A stretch of 64,000 nt of DNA. Origin: Bradysia coprophila (lineage: Eukaryota; Arthropoda; Insecta; Diptera; Sciaridae). The stretch is from assembly GCF_014529535.1 (NCBI RefSeq), contig NW_023504022.1:6313132-6377131 (forward strand), read 5' to 3'. Positions 24,465-35,654 of the stretch are shown here, one piece after another. Made by a program: the position numbers and the translations under genes. The notes under the pieces were generated by a model that saw only the letters and a list, made by a program, of their open reading frames with translations, searched no databases and was not told where the DNA came from. Each line of letters opens with the position of its first letter. Position 1 is the stretch's first letter.

Positions 24465-24719
24465 TTTCGGCCTTACATGTATGGCATTTTGAGTTAGAAT
24501 AACGTTTTGTTTTAACGTTACAACAGTCCTGTTACAGGCTGTCCAAGTCCAGTTAGACACATGCTGAGCAAAGGAATTGCTATTAAAACCAATAGACCAT
24601 GGACCGCCGTGGCGACCAGAAGTACCTTCAGAGACTTCAGATGGAACGAAGCTCTTTATGTGTTGTGATACTGCCGCTTTTTGAAATGTTATCACGAACG
24701 ATAATATACTCTTTAACAA
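24465..24719 (-). CDS. Hypothetical protein fragment
   Basis: A minus-strand frame reads through a protein-like sequence with PSEVSEGTSGRHGGPWSIGF and AQHVSNWTWTACNRTVVTLK. The composition (W, G, H, C) is less AT-driven than most frames around, which is why it is listed. There is no convincing ATG or splice partner, and the frame runs into the palindromic MITE at 24328-24460. I do not recognise the family; it may be a relic exon. Confidence 0.22.
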
Positions 24720-25869
24720 TAATCATTATTGCCAATCGTTAATTATCATAATTACCAATCGAGTCAAACGAAATCGCGGTTATTCAAATCGAAAAGTGGT
24801 TACTACTTCAGTTATAAATTTCCAACATTGAAAGGACTCCTTTGGAACTTTCACTGTACTGTACTTCATCATCTTTCCGTCTGATCCTTAAGACTTGTTC
24901 GACATGTCTTATTATTTTGACATTGATAATGATAACACTAACAGTGAACGCAGTGAACACAGATCTTTAATTGTAAAAAACAACCATGAAGGACATGAAG
25001 TACTTCCACTAACTGATTACGAACCACATCAAACATTACACCATTTTTAATTACAAACAAAAAATCAAACAAAAATTTTCAATCGCTTGTATAACAGCAC
25101 TTACCATGTAAATTAATTGTACAGGTTGTGTTGTTACCTCGGTCCAAAACAACAACGCTGGTCGCGGCCATTGGTAATTTTAATTTATATAATTCAATCA
25201 AAATTTATTAATTTATTACTCGTCCGGCTACTTTTGAACGCTGCCTATTTTTGATCACAATAAAAAAAAGAAACAACAATCGAGTAATCTATTCACTGCT
25301 TTCAATATTCTTTTTTTTTTGAAGTATAATGGTTCACCACTAGTCCACAATATATATACAACACTTTGTACTTTTACTGTATTGCTAAAAGACCGCTGTA
25401 CCATATATAAATGCGTACAATATAAAAGCGATTCAAAATTAAACACTTCGTTTGTTAAAGTGCAAACATTTATTGACGAAAGGATGAAAATTTTGCGAGT
25501 AGACTAGAACAGCGGAGCGGCGATGAAAGACTAAATCGAAAATTATAAAACGCAAGAATTAACCAAACATTGTGTGTATAGCACAAGCACTTCAGATGTA
25601 ATATGTATAAACAAACAGACATATATAATGAACATATGCGACGGACACTTTGCGGTGTTTAAAAGACCGTGATCGGGAGTTCGGGTCATAAACAAAAAAA
25701 ATGTCGTGTTTACATGTTTTGACAACGAAAATTATTTTGTGTGTATGAAGTGGCAACTGTCAGTTCTAATCGGTCTTTTCAACTGATTCCCAGCTGCAAT
25801 AAAAAATATTTAAGGTGACTTTAGAAGGGACCTTTCAAGCAAGTATGCACACTTTTGGAAGGTCGTATA
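24720..25869. other. Intergenic stretch without a recognisable gene
   Basis: AT-rich, with short frames only; A or T runs at 25259-25268 and 25310-25320. Confidence 0.5.
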
Positions 25870-25874
25870 TGTTT

Positions 25875-26450
25875 GTTTTATTTTATTTTATTTTATTTTT
25901 ATTTTTATTTTATCTGTTTAATGATCAACAAACAGGCCAAAGCCCAATAATATGTCAATCAGCAAATTACAAAAATGGAAAACTTCAGGAAAAATCATAA
26001 ACCAAAAGCATAGCAAAACGTTAACAATGTCAACAACCATCACTATAATCAAAATCAAAAAGCGAAATGATCCTTGACTAGGCTCTTAAAAACAGAAAAC
26101 CTGTCATCCATTAAGTTTAATCGTGAGAAATATACGTCGTGGTGCTCTTGCAGGCGATAAATAGGACAATTTCTCTGTACATTAGTCTTGAATTTTGGAA
26201 GGTAAAACAAAGTCTTTTGCCGTGTGGATGTAGAACGTCGATCAAACTTAAGATGATGATAAAGTTGAGAATCGATACGATGATGGATCAGTTTGAACAG
26301 AGTGAGTTCGTCATTTTCCAACCGTCGTGACTCCAACGAGTGTAACTTCAGAAACTTTAGCCTTTTGTCGTATGATTGTTTCTCCATGTTGAATTTGTAG
26401 AAAAACATCCTTGAGAATTTCCTCTGAACACGTTCAATTTGATCGATTGC
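25875..26450 (-). mobile_element. 3' end of a Jockey/CR1-type non-LTR retrotransposon
   Basis: A minus-strand frame from about 26445 to 26055 reads IDQIERVQRKFSRMFFYKFN, then SYDKRLKFLKLHSLESRRLE and NDELTLFKLIHHRIDS. This is the layout of the C-terminal tail after the reverse transcriptase of Jockey/CR1-like elements (a V/IQR-(K/R)F segment, SYxxRLKxLxLxSLexRRL, LxxxYKI-like). It ends KSLVKDHFAF and a stop, and 140 bp further on the minus strand comes a TAAAA-repeat tail (25875-25912 on plus as TTTTA runs). The upstream catalytic part is missing, so this is a dead 5'-truncated copy. Confidence 0.7.
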
Positions 26451-26858
26451 ATTGAGAGATCCAATAGATCCAATAGATCATCTTCAAGATACGGTCCTTT
26501 CAGACCTAATCTCACTGAAGTTTCGTTAAATGTTTCGTTCATTCATTCATTTGTATGAGTTTTTTTTACGTGGATGGCATTTCAAACGGCTTTGAAGATG
26601 ATCTATTAACTGTAAACCCGAACTTCGACAACACGAACGACAACGATTTCATCCACAGAGATGAACATAACCCAAACGTCAAAGAATTTCTTTGTAAATT
26701 TGTCGTTAAAATTTTCGTCAACCTGAAAGTTGAGGTTAAGTTGCCTTCTGTGGATGAAATTTGACATTGATCTTGGAACAAACATATCACGCAGATACAA
26801 ATAAGTGGGTGACATACCACACTTAACGATAAAATCAAGGGTGTACGTGATGTCACGC

Positions 26859-26968
26859 CAGGGACGCCGACTTGTGTTTGGGAGTAGTGGTGCTCATACA
26901 ACAAGCGAATCTGGGAGTAGTGGTGCTCTTTCAAGTAAAACTGGAAAGATTTAGTGGTGAGTCTGAGA
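26859..26968 (+). mobile_element. hAT-like MITE, truncated second copy
   Basis: The first ~100 bp match 3530-3632 almost base for base, starting CAGGGACGCCGACTTGTGTT. The right part and the second terminal repeat are missing after AAGATTTAGTGGTG, so no target duplication can be checked. Confidence 0.75.
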
Positions 26969-28058
26969 AAATACCGATACCGACTTTCAGGTGAACTCAT
27001 TTTTGTAATGTAATAATGTTGTCAAACTTTCTTGTGACCACCTGCTAACACCTGCAAAGTTTATAGCTAATCTCCTGACAAGACAAGATCTGAATTTAAT
27101 CCGATATAATCGGAACTCTACTGTCAAGTTCCGAACATATTCATTTATAGATCGTATTTTTATGGTTGGTTGAATATTCACCTCACTGTCACCACTAGCT
27201 GCAACTTTATGCAAAAGAATTCAACATGTGCGCAATATAAGAAAAATAACTTTTCCTGAAAGTAGAAACTTTGGACTTGGACACAAAACGGTAATTGGTC
27301 TGATATCAAATCAAAGTTCACATCCTGTGATGATTTTCGTCGTCGTGATGATGGGGTGAATTGTCTTATATGTAAAATCATCAGAAGTGTGCCTGCGTAT
27401 CTGGGTGACCTCCCCAAGGTTTACAGCCTTGTATAGCCTTGTATTAAAAGAGAGTAGAAATTTTGGCATATCATATAATTTTGACATCGAGATCAGATGA
27501 ATTAACTGGTTGTTCCCTGTTTTTACGTTCGTTTAACACTTTATAGACTGTGTTGAAAGAGCGGAAATAGAGAGAAAAAAGAAAATTATTCAAGTGGTAT
27601 CGACGGGCGATATGTCCAAATTTTTATGTAAAAGTTTAGTTAACTAGGAACAAATCAGTTAATTTAACTGAGTTCGATGGGGGCACACCCAAGGCAATTT
27701 AAAATAACTTATCCAAATTATATTCCTTGTTTCTCATCATAACAGTTACATCGTCTTAATGTAAAATCCTCAAACTTTACATCATTGGTAGTCATTAACG
27801 TCATTACGCTCAAATTACCCCGAAAGAAACAAAGAGCCCTTCCAGACCTCCACTACCTTCGACATATATATATCTCGACACTTTTGACGTCTCCAGCATT
27901 AAGAACATTTATTTCTACTGGGACAGGTTGTCATCCGTCAAAATTTGTTTGTTTTTGTGATTTATGTGTAAATTGTGTAACATGTGATATCATTTGGTGA
28001 TAATAATTTTGAAGTGTGAGAACTTGTCTTGAAGACTGCCTTAAGCCATAGCTAAAAA
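26969..28058. other. Upstream region of the NUDT19-like gene
   Basis: No gene is supported. A 70-bp stretch at 27098-27170 (ATTCATTTATAGATCGTATT and neighbours) is repeated at 40308-40376. From about 27908 to the start codon the sequence is homologous to 63258-63410, upstream of the NUDT19 pseudogene, including TTTGGTGATAATAAT, so the duplication included promoter and 5' UTR DNA. Confidence 0.6.
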
Positions 28059-29663
28059 ATGAGTGCTAAAATCGAGGTGGTTAAGAAAGCGTGGCGAGAA
28101 TCTGCCACCCTTTTGGTTCTTGGTCGAAATATGTTGAAAAATCAACAGTCAACCGAGTGTAACTACAAGGTTCTCGTCATGAAGCGCTCCAAGCAATCGT
28201 CATTTATGCCGAATGGTTTTGTCTTCCCCGGCGGAGCTGTGGACAAAAGTGATGACAGTGTTGATTGGGTCGAACTGTACAAATCATTCGGTGTGACGAA
28301 TGAGCGAATTAAGGAAATTAGTTCGGTGAAGGGTCAACGACCGTTCATATTCCTAAAGAAGGAAGAACATGCTATTCCCAGGTACGGTAATTTCTCCCCT
28401 TCGCTGAAACTTCGGAAGCCTTTGTTGAAACTTTGGAAGACTATGTTGTGAAAAATGTTGTGTTCACCTGCCCGGGAAGTTGAAAATTGCATTTTCTCTG
28501 GTGACCTGTGGTCCTGAAACGACAAACAACACCATATGGCCATAGAAATGCAATTTTCAACTTAACTTCCCTCATGGAACTAAAAACTATTCATTCAAGA
28601 AATACAGTCCGTCAGAATAAAGTTTCATTCTCATTCCACAGAGAAGTTTCATTGCGCATTACCGCTATCAGGGAAGCGTTTGAGGAGCTTGGATTATTAT
28701 TAGTGAAAAATCGTGACCAACTTCGCACGAACTCCTCATTTTCTACGCATTGCCGTCCCGTTGAAATTGAACGTTGGCAGAATGAGGTAACGTCTGAAAA
28801 TTGTATTCGTTTTTCACATTGAAAGACTAAATTTTGATTCCGTGAAGGTACACAACGACGCGTCGAAATTTTACGAACTGTGCAAGCAGTTGCAAGTGGT
28901 ACCAGACATTACAACTTGTTTTGAATGGGCTGCGTGGCTGACACCGTCCACTTTTAGGGGCAGGTACTTAATCATTTCCCCTCCTTCTATCTTTTCTACA
29001 ACTGACCCATTCGCAATCACTGAATATTGAAGATTCGAAACTGCTTTCTTTCTTTGTGCTTTGGACGATCAACCAGAACTTCTTATGGAAAAGAATGAAG
29101 TTCAGGAGTTCTTGGTTCGTTGAACGTTAGTCTCACCATTAATCATTTCTTTACCCTGTCGTTCATGCATTACAGTGGGATTCGCCGCGCAATCTTTTGA
29201 AAATGTTTGCTGACAACAAAATCTGGCTTCCGCCACCCCAGTGCTACGAACTGCTTAGACTTTGTCACATTAACGACATTGACGACGTTGTCAGTTTTGC
29301 AAAATCACGTAACAACAAGGGCATCACTTTGCACCTCCCTATGTACTACGAAGCCACTGACGGATCGGTTTTTGCGTATCCGGGTGAGATAGAGAACTTT
29401 GTTCGAATCCGAAATTGTTTTTACTTTTCGTTGATCTTGAATTTATTGCAGGAGACGATCTGTATCCAACCGATCCGTGCTATACGCACACAGTTCATGA
29501 TCCAAGCATTTACAAGGAAAAATCATGCGAAGAGATCAGAGCTTTGGCTACGAAAATGCATCGATATGAATTGATGCCGTCGAAAGGTGGTTTTTCGTTT
29601 CAAATGAATATCGAACCGTTCAATGGACACCTGAGCCCCATCGTGCCAAATTTATTGGGATAA
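28059..29663 (+). CDS. NUDT19: NUDT19-like Nudix hydrolase, six exons, intact
   Basis: Exons 28059-28381, 28642-28786, 28848-28963, 29033-29114, 29176-29383 and 29452-29663 join to 1086 nt (361 residues plus stop), near the usual ~360-375 for NUDT19. The start AAAAAATGAGTGC is the first ATG of the homology. The protein shows the N-terminal AWRESATLLVLGR, MPNGFVFPGGAVD, and the Nudix helix REAFEELG at residues 118-125, separated from the GGAVD glycines by a ~45-residue insertion as in NUDT19/NUDT7 relatives. Later come CFEWAAWLTPSTF and a C-terminal RYELMPSKGGFSFQ. Known relatives hydrolyse CoA and acyl-CoA to 3',5'-ADP and phosphopantetheine in peroxisomes. The C-terminus PNLLG lacks an obvious PTS1 signal, so location is uncertain. 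The donor of exon 4 is GTTCGT. A decayed copy lies at 63258-64000. Confidence 0.93.
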
Positions 29664-29956
29664 GTGAGATCAAATTTGAACGTGAACTGAACGAAATATC
29701 TTGAGAACTCAGGTACATTAGAAGTACATGATGACCTCTGATTTCGTACAAATTTCTTCAATTTTTTCTAGTCTTTCTCCAATGCTAATTTTTCTCTTTC
29801 ATCACACTTTGTAATACGAGGGTTTGTTAGTCCTTGAGTACTAAAGTGGTTCTTAAGTTTATTCGTGTTCATACAGTTAGTGAACCAAAGGCTTATGCAG
29901 AATCAGCAACAGCTGAACATCTCCAGCTGGTCGACAAAGACAATACCTTTGTATCG
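29664..29956. other. NUDT19 downstream region
   Basis: No gene. AAAGGCTTATGCAGAATCAG followed by CAACAGCTGAAC (about 29887-29918) is the inverted partner of GTTCAGCTGTTGCTGATTCT at about 30110-30130 inside the following repeat. Confidence 0.5.
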
Positions 29957-31138
29957 AAAACAATTCAAAGGCAAGCTACATACAGTGCGTGCATACGTTA
30001 AGGTCATGTGAGCACGTAACACGTATGACTGTAGTAAATTCGTTGTTTAGAATGTTTTTTGATTGTATCTTATACACGTAGGGTGTGTTTTTCGATCAGC
30101 TGATGAAGTTCAGCTGTTGCTGATTCTGCATAACCCTTTGGTTTACAAACTGTATTCACGCCGTAAATGTGCTTCAGAATTTAAATTTTGGATGAACAAA
30201 TCAACGCAATCTTATATGAGAATATCGGGAACTTCGGACTAGTTGAAAGCTGCGTTTGTTTAGCCCTTGTCTCATTTTTAATATTCAGCGCACCTACGGC
30301 GTCAATGTGCAATCCAATTAGTGTGATAAATTTTCATTTAACCAAAAAAGGTTTTTAAAATCAAAAACGTAAACGTCCCAAAGTGATTGAATTTGAATAG
30401 ATAAAGACTTTTAGGCTTTAAATTACGTAGAAAGTTAAGAACTTTCGATTATTATGTTAAAATATTGAAAATTTGGCATTTTTATACAACAATAAAATTT
30501 ACAGAACAAAAAATGTTTTTTTCGTTTTTCAAGCCATGTGACAATACAGGTCACGGTGAGGTTGAATGAATTTTAACTGATCATTTCGATGCACTTTTGA
30601 TATTTTTGGATATTAATAGTCAGCTCGGATTTTCATCCGTACCGTCGGTGGCAGTGGTGCATAGCCCATCCTGTCTACAGAGAGAGTGGTGCAAAACTGG
30701 TTATGGTTCACGGAAAATTCGGCAAATTCGACATTTGTTGTGTGCTGCATATATTTGCTGCAGACTGAATAATGTTCCCGTGTGTTGTATTACAATAAAC
30801 ATGTAATATGAATATTTTCAAAATATAGTTCCGGCAACAATATTATTCAGCTCGTAGGAATATTGTGAGGTTCCCAGGTATATATTTGCTGTGTGCTGAA
30901 TTATATCTTCAAATTAGTTGTGGGATGTATTACTTAACTTTACCTGCATGCCGAATATTGACTAAATGGTACTATCGAACTATACCTGCATGCTGAATAT
31001 TGACTAAATGAATAAAGTCGTCTGCATTTAGAATGGACTATGCAACAATAAATTTATTGTTTTAATGAAATAAAAGGAAGATCTCAAGAACATACGCATA
31101 AAGATGATTATCAAATCTAATTTTATTCCTTCATTTAA

Positions 31139-31546
31139 GAGGCACCGGTACTTTTCCGAAAAGCATACATTAGGGCGATTTTTAAATACAGGATTTTAGT
31201 TTACTTTTGATGATATCTTTTCATCAGAATCCTTTTTCAAAAATGTACGACCGCAATTCCGACCACGAATGTGTTAGCTTTTAACAGAAAATAGATTTGG
31301 TTGTAACAATTTGACCAGCTCTGAGAACAATGAGCAGTTTATGAAAATTTCATGAAACTGCTCACTTTTCTCAGAGCTGATCAAACGACTACAACCAAAA
31401 CTAATTTTTATATAAAGCTAGCAGATTCGTGGTCGGAATTGCGGTCGTACATTTTTCAAAAAGGATTCTGATGAAAAGATATTAACAAAAATGAAATAAG
31501 AAACACGCAAATGTAGGCTACAATTTTAGCTAAGTGCCGGTGCCTC
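31139..31546. mobile_element. Element C, palindromic MITE with TTAA duplication
   Basis: Termini GAGGCACCGG and CCGGTGCCTC are perfect inverted repeats flanked by TTAA on both sides (31135-31138, 31547-31550). The 408-bp body is largely palindromic, with TCTTTTCATCAGAATCCTTT and GTACGACCGCAATTCCGACC in the left arm and complements in the right, around a central pair ATGAAAATTTCATGAAA. The TTAA target indicates piggyBac- or Kolobok-type mobilisation. It is nested within element B. Confidence 0.85.
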
Positions 31547-32321
31547 TTAAAGTTATTTCTATTTTTACCGAATTAATATGCAATGATAATGTTACATTTA
31601 TGTATTTCAATAGAAATTTTCACGAACGAACTTTTAAATCCATTTTCGGTGTTAAAGGCTTTTGAAATGTTAACAGAAATAGTTGGTGGTATTCAGCAAT
31701 AAATGATGGAATTTGTTTATGTACTGTCCGTTTGACAAGAGGATCGCCACGGTTCAGCAGGGGTTTTTGAACATTTGTTTTTTACACGTTGGCACACGTG
31801 CTCTTGTCAGATTCAAGATTCTTTTTACGAAGGTTACGCTGATTATACTTTGTGAAAAAGGCCAATACCTTGCAAATATGTCACATCTTGGACAGAATTT
31901 GACACTGCAATATCTGCAACATGAAAAAACTAAATGTTCGAAACCCCCTGAAACCCCGTGCTTCCACCTACGTAATATACACAAACTAGGTGAGCCAATC
32001 TTAATTTTCGCGTAATAAATGCTCACTATTAATGTGAACAGTTTTTTTGTAGAACGATTGAAAAAACCTCTAATTCAGAACCAGGCTCAGAATTAAAATA
32101 ATAATATCCGATGACATTGCTTAGTGGGGAGAAGTACTACATTTCATAGAAAATAAATTCAATTAAATGTTGTTGCATAACCCATTCTAAATACGGACGA
32201 CTTTATTCATTTAGTCAATATTCAGCATGCAGGTATAAATATGCCTGTGTGCTGCATAAAGCAAAGTAACAACGGTTCGAAATAAGACTGCCACTATATG
32301 CAAGCAGTATAGCAGCAGTGG

Positions 32322-32395
32322 TAAAGTCGTTGGAAGTCAGAAACTGAGGTTAAGCATCGATGGTCGCGGTCCGTACTTGGGTGGGTGACCGGAAA
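32322..32395 (+). ncRNA. 5S rRNA-like segment (probable pol III promoter relic)
   Basis: The stretch contains GAGGTTAAGCATCGATGGTC and GTCCGTACTTGGGTGGGTGA followed by CC, with the order and spacing of the 5S rRNA internal control region (box A GTTAAGC, intermediate element GGTCGCGG, box C GTACTTGGGTGGGTGACC). The first third of a 5S gene is only vaguely present (AGTCGTTGGAAGTC), and the 3' stem is missing, replaced by A-rich sequence. It is therefore a 5S-derived piece, for example the head of a SINE3-type retroposon, not a working 5S gene. Confidence 0.7.
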
Positions 32396-34346
32396 AAACG
32401 TAAGCAAAAAAAAATTCTGTTAGCAATTTAATATGATGAATTTAAATATAAATCTACGGCTAATAACAAATAATAATAACAAAATTGAAAAAAAAAAATT
32501 GAAAGTTTTTTTGTTTTTTTTTTTGCTAACGCAAATAAAATTGATAAAGTTAATTAAATCAAGTTCTTCTATTAAACGATAAATTAGGTTGTTTATTGAA
32601 TTGAAAAAAATGGCCTCATTTTATATTATAAAACAGGCATACAGCTAAGACCTGCACGCTGAAAAATAATATCCAGCACACAACAACAATATTCATTAGG
32701 CGGGCATTGTATGATCCTCAGATCAATATGCAGCACACAACTAATGTTCTATAATCGTGAAGCTGTTCCCGATTTCTTCGTCTGGGGTGCATATATGAGT
32801 TTTCCGTGTTGCAATCGGTAGTGCCTGAAATTCTAATAACAATTGCACAAAAAAAAATTACCATTAGTGGAAGGGAAGCCGGCAGAGACACGCTAAAGTT
32901 TAAAAAACGCGATTTTCAAGCAGTCATACAGGCGTGGATACTTGAGGGATGAAGCTAATAAATAGTTCTCGCAGTAGAGCAACATCTCCTCTACCAATAA
33001 CCAAAAAATTATTTTTGGAAGCAGTCTACGCAGAGTGCCGACAGTAGCTCAAAGTTTTTCCTTCATATTTGGTAAAATTTGCGACTTTCAGTGGCACCTG
33101 TAACACACTTACTCAAATTTTTTGTAATTAAAATGGTTAATTCCGAAATGCTGGAAGTCTCAGCTGTCCATCGACACCACACTTACAATGACTCATGTCA
33201 ACAGTGCCGATATGTTGCGTGAATATAAGTGAAATTTGTCCTTCCACGACGAAATTTTGTACATGATTTGAAATATCTATATAAAGAGCAAAATTTCGAT
33301 GTTTTTTGGTTTTTTCGTTGTCTCTATAACTTTGTTAATCAAACAAATCATCCCAGCGGTATTTTCAAAGATTTTTCAAATCAAGCACAAAATTTCGTCG
33401 TGGAAGGACAAATTTCACTTATATTCACGCAACATATCGGCACTGTTGACATGAGTCATTGTAAGTGTGGTGTCGATGGACAGCTGAGACTTCCAGCATT
33501 TCGGAATTAACCATTTTAATTACAAAAAATTTGAGTAAGTGTGTTACAGGTGCCACTGAAAGTCGCAAATTTTACCAAATATGAAGGAAAAACTTTGAGC
33601 TACTGTCGGCACTCTGCGTAGACTGCTTCCAAAAATAATTTTTTGGTTATTGGTAGAGGAGATGTTGCTCTACTGCGAGAACTATTTATTAGCTTCATCC
33701 CTCAAGTATCCACGCCTGTATGACTGTTTGAAAATCACGTTTTTTAAACTTTAGCGTGTCTCTGCCGGCTTCCCTTGCACTAATGGTAAAAATTTTGTGT
33801 ACAATTGTTATTAGAATTTCAGGCACTACCGATTGCAACCATAACTAGTTTCCCACCACTGTCTCTGTAGACAGGATGGGCTATGCACCACTGTCACCGA
33901 CGGTACGGATGAAAATCAAAAATTTTTGTGGAATCTTGTTCAGGGCTCCGAGCTGACTAATAATATCTAAAAATATCAAAAGTGCATCGAAATGATCAGT
34001 TAAAATTCATTCAACCGCACCGTGAGGTTCTAGACTAGCAACAGCGATAGAAAGCTTCCATGCAAGTATAAAATCGATCTACGCAAAAGAAAACAATAAA
34101 AGTTTGGGACAGCAAATGACAACAGATGGCGTTGCTGTCGTCTTCAAGGGTGAGGCGGCAGCAACGCCATCTGTTATCATTTCTCTGGTTTGTGAATATG
34201 TACATTATTAGACTGAAAACGCGACCAAATGCGATCGTAGACTGAAGGTAAATAATCATAAAATTTAGTGACATATTTCTGGCCAAGACTTGTAGTCGAT
34301 TTTTTACCATGAATGGAGAAATGGAGAAAAATGTAGATCTGAAGCT

Positions 34347-34660
34347 GTTACAATTTCGGAGAAAGAGCCTCTTTCAAAGAGGGTCTCACCAGCAGTAAAT
34401 AGTACTTCATGTAATTATTAATCATTCTTTCGAACAACGACACATCCAAGTCATATTTCTTGGACAGTTCGTAGACGGCTGTACTCGGCTTCAATTGTTG
34501 ATGATCACCAATCAATATCAAATGGTCGGTGTATTTGGTCATCGAAGTGACAGTGTGAGCTTCCAATACTTCTGCGGCTTCTTCAACGATAACTGTGGAA
34601 ATGGCTTTCATTAAATGGGGAAACTGCGCTAAAAATTTTGGAAATTTACCGAGACGACGT
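34347..34660 (-). pseudogene. Duplicated ZNFX1 helicase exon fragment
   Basis: The minus strand repeats exon 9 of the ZNFX1-like gene (57468-57266) at high identity: [53 protein letters not shown]. The flanking intron DNA is also copied (GAAACTGCGC and AAATTTTGGAAATTTACCGA on one side, GTCTCACCAGCAG on the other), so this is a DNA-level duplication and not a retrocopy. A 12-bp insertion lies in the copied intron beside the donor. Neighbouring exons are absent, so no helicase can be made. Confidence 0.9.
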
Positions 34661-35120
34661 GTCCAAAATAGGCTCTTTTTTTAAAGAAAACATACTAAAA
34701 AGACCGTACTAGGGTTTTGCCGGATTTCTACTTTTTGTTTTGTTTTTTCATCAAGTTTGATAAGCGTATAATTGAATTAAATTATCTATAAAAGAAAAAA
34801 AACGTTTAACCATGGGTCTTTGGAATCGGTGAACATTACTTTTAATGAAGTGATGATAACAGCAAACCAGTCACTTAATGAGATCAAATTAATTAACCGA
34901 AATATTAGATGTTAAGAAGTTTTTTTTTCTTTATTTTCAATCGAAAACATACCCAACACAGCACAAGAAGTGATGTGTAAATAGTATACAAGACTTTCGT
35001 ACAGGCAGTGGAGCCGACTTTAAGTGAGAAAGTTTATTCTCATTAGAATGTTGGTGGCGGCTTAAAGATTCGCCTGTGGTGCCAATTTATAAGGAAGTTA
35101 TATACAGCGATGGCGAATAA
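34661..35120. other. Intergenic stretch without a recognisable gene
   Basis: AT-rich DNA between the ZNFX1 fragment and a foldback element; no frame is supported. Confidence 0.5.
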
Positions 35121-35564
35121 TAGACAGTTTGCGCAAGTGACATATAAATTATAAGTCAACTTATAACTTCGAAATTATAAGTTATAAGTCAGTCACTTAA
35201 CACTTATCAGTTATAAGTTAGGTGGTTATAAGTTATAAGTCGGCTACATATAAAACGAAATTTATAAGTTGTAAGTCAGTGAGTTATAAGTTATAAGTGA
35301 ATTTTCAAAATCTCTCAGAAACGTCCAAAAGTATCAACAAAGTGTGAATTCGACGTTTTTGAGAGATTTTGAAAATTCACTTATAACTTATAACTCACTG
35401 ACTTACAACTTATAAATTTCGTTTTATATGTAACCGACTTATAACTTGCGACTTATAACCACCTAACTTATAACTGATAACTGACTGACTTATAACTTAT
35501 AATTTCAAAGCTATAAGTTGACTTATAAGCTTATAAGTTATATGTCATTTGCGCAAACTGTCTA
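35121..35564. mobile_element. Foldback MITE with TAGACAGTTTGCGCAA termini
   Basis: The 444-bp element is a palindrome with ~195-bp arms starting TAGACAGTTTGCGCAAGTGA and ending TTGCGCAAACTGTCTA. Each arm is full of ACTTATAAC/GTTATAAGT words, so it can also fold locally into many small hairpins. The unpaired centre (AAACGTCCAAAAGTATCAAC) lies near 35325. No coding capacity. Confidence 0.8.
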
Positions 35565-35654
35565 ATATACGTGTGGCACCTATTTCAGTTCAGAATGGTT
35601 ATATTAACCAGTTTTTATTAATTATTAGTATCTAAAAAATACTTCAAATTAAAA

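Larger units (their letters stand above)
30709..32808. mobile_element. Element B nested in element A, CACGGAAAA termini
   Basis: The insertion starts CACGGAAAATTC and ends GAGTTTTCCGTG, inverted repeats of about 12 bp. It splits the left arm of element A between GGTTATGGTT and TTGCAATCGG; the intact order is preserved in the right arm (GATTGCAACCATAAC at 33831-33845), so a TT dinucleotide was duplicated. Internal inverted blocks (TGACTAAATGAATAAAGTCG at about 30999 and its complement at about 32198) form a second-level foldback. It contains element C and a 5S rRNA-like segment. No transposase. Confidence 0.78.
30552..34024. mobile_element. Foldback element A, CACGGTG termini, with nested insertions
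   Basis: Outer termini CACGGTGAGGTTGAATGAAT and its inverted counterpart ending CACCGTG delimit 3473 bp, flanked by the 4-bp direct repeat AGGT (30548-30551 and 34025-34028). The empty target with a single AGGT survives at 50944-50947 in R3 copy 2. The arms are about 600 bp: the right arm is contiguous (33387-34024), while the left is split into 30552-30708 and 32811-33260 by element B. The spacer 33261-33386 is short. The CAC terminus and 4-bp duplication suggest Chapaev/CMC-type mobilisation, but no transposase is present. Confidence 0.85.
29957..34254 (+). repeat. Long dispersed repeat R3, copy 1, interrupted by transposons
   Basis: The ends (AAAACAATTCAAAGGCAAGC on the left, GCGATCGTAGACTGAAGGTA on the right) and the intervening sequence match 48818-51174 in the same order and orientation. 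Copy 1 lacks the 1.6-kb insertion of copy 2 and instead carries a 3473-bp foldback element at 30552-34024. Without insertions the repeat is about 0.8 kb. No protein is encoded. Confidence 0.8.

Noticed and set aside
31713..32015. 100-codon frame inside element B as its transposase
   Set aside because: Far too short, no catalytic motif, and an antisense frame of similar length exists.
32322..32395. Functional 5S rRNA gene
   Set aside because: Only the internal promoter boxes are recognisable; the 5' third is diverged and the 3' stem is absent.
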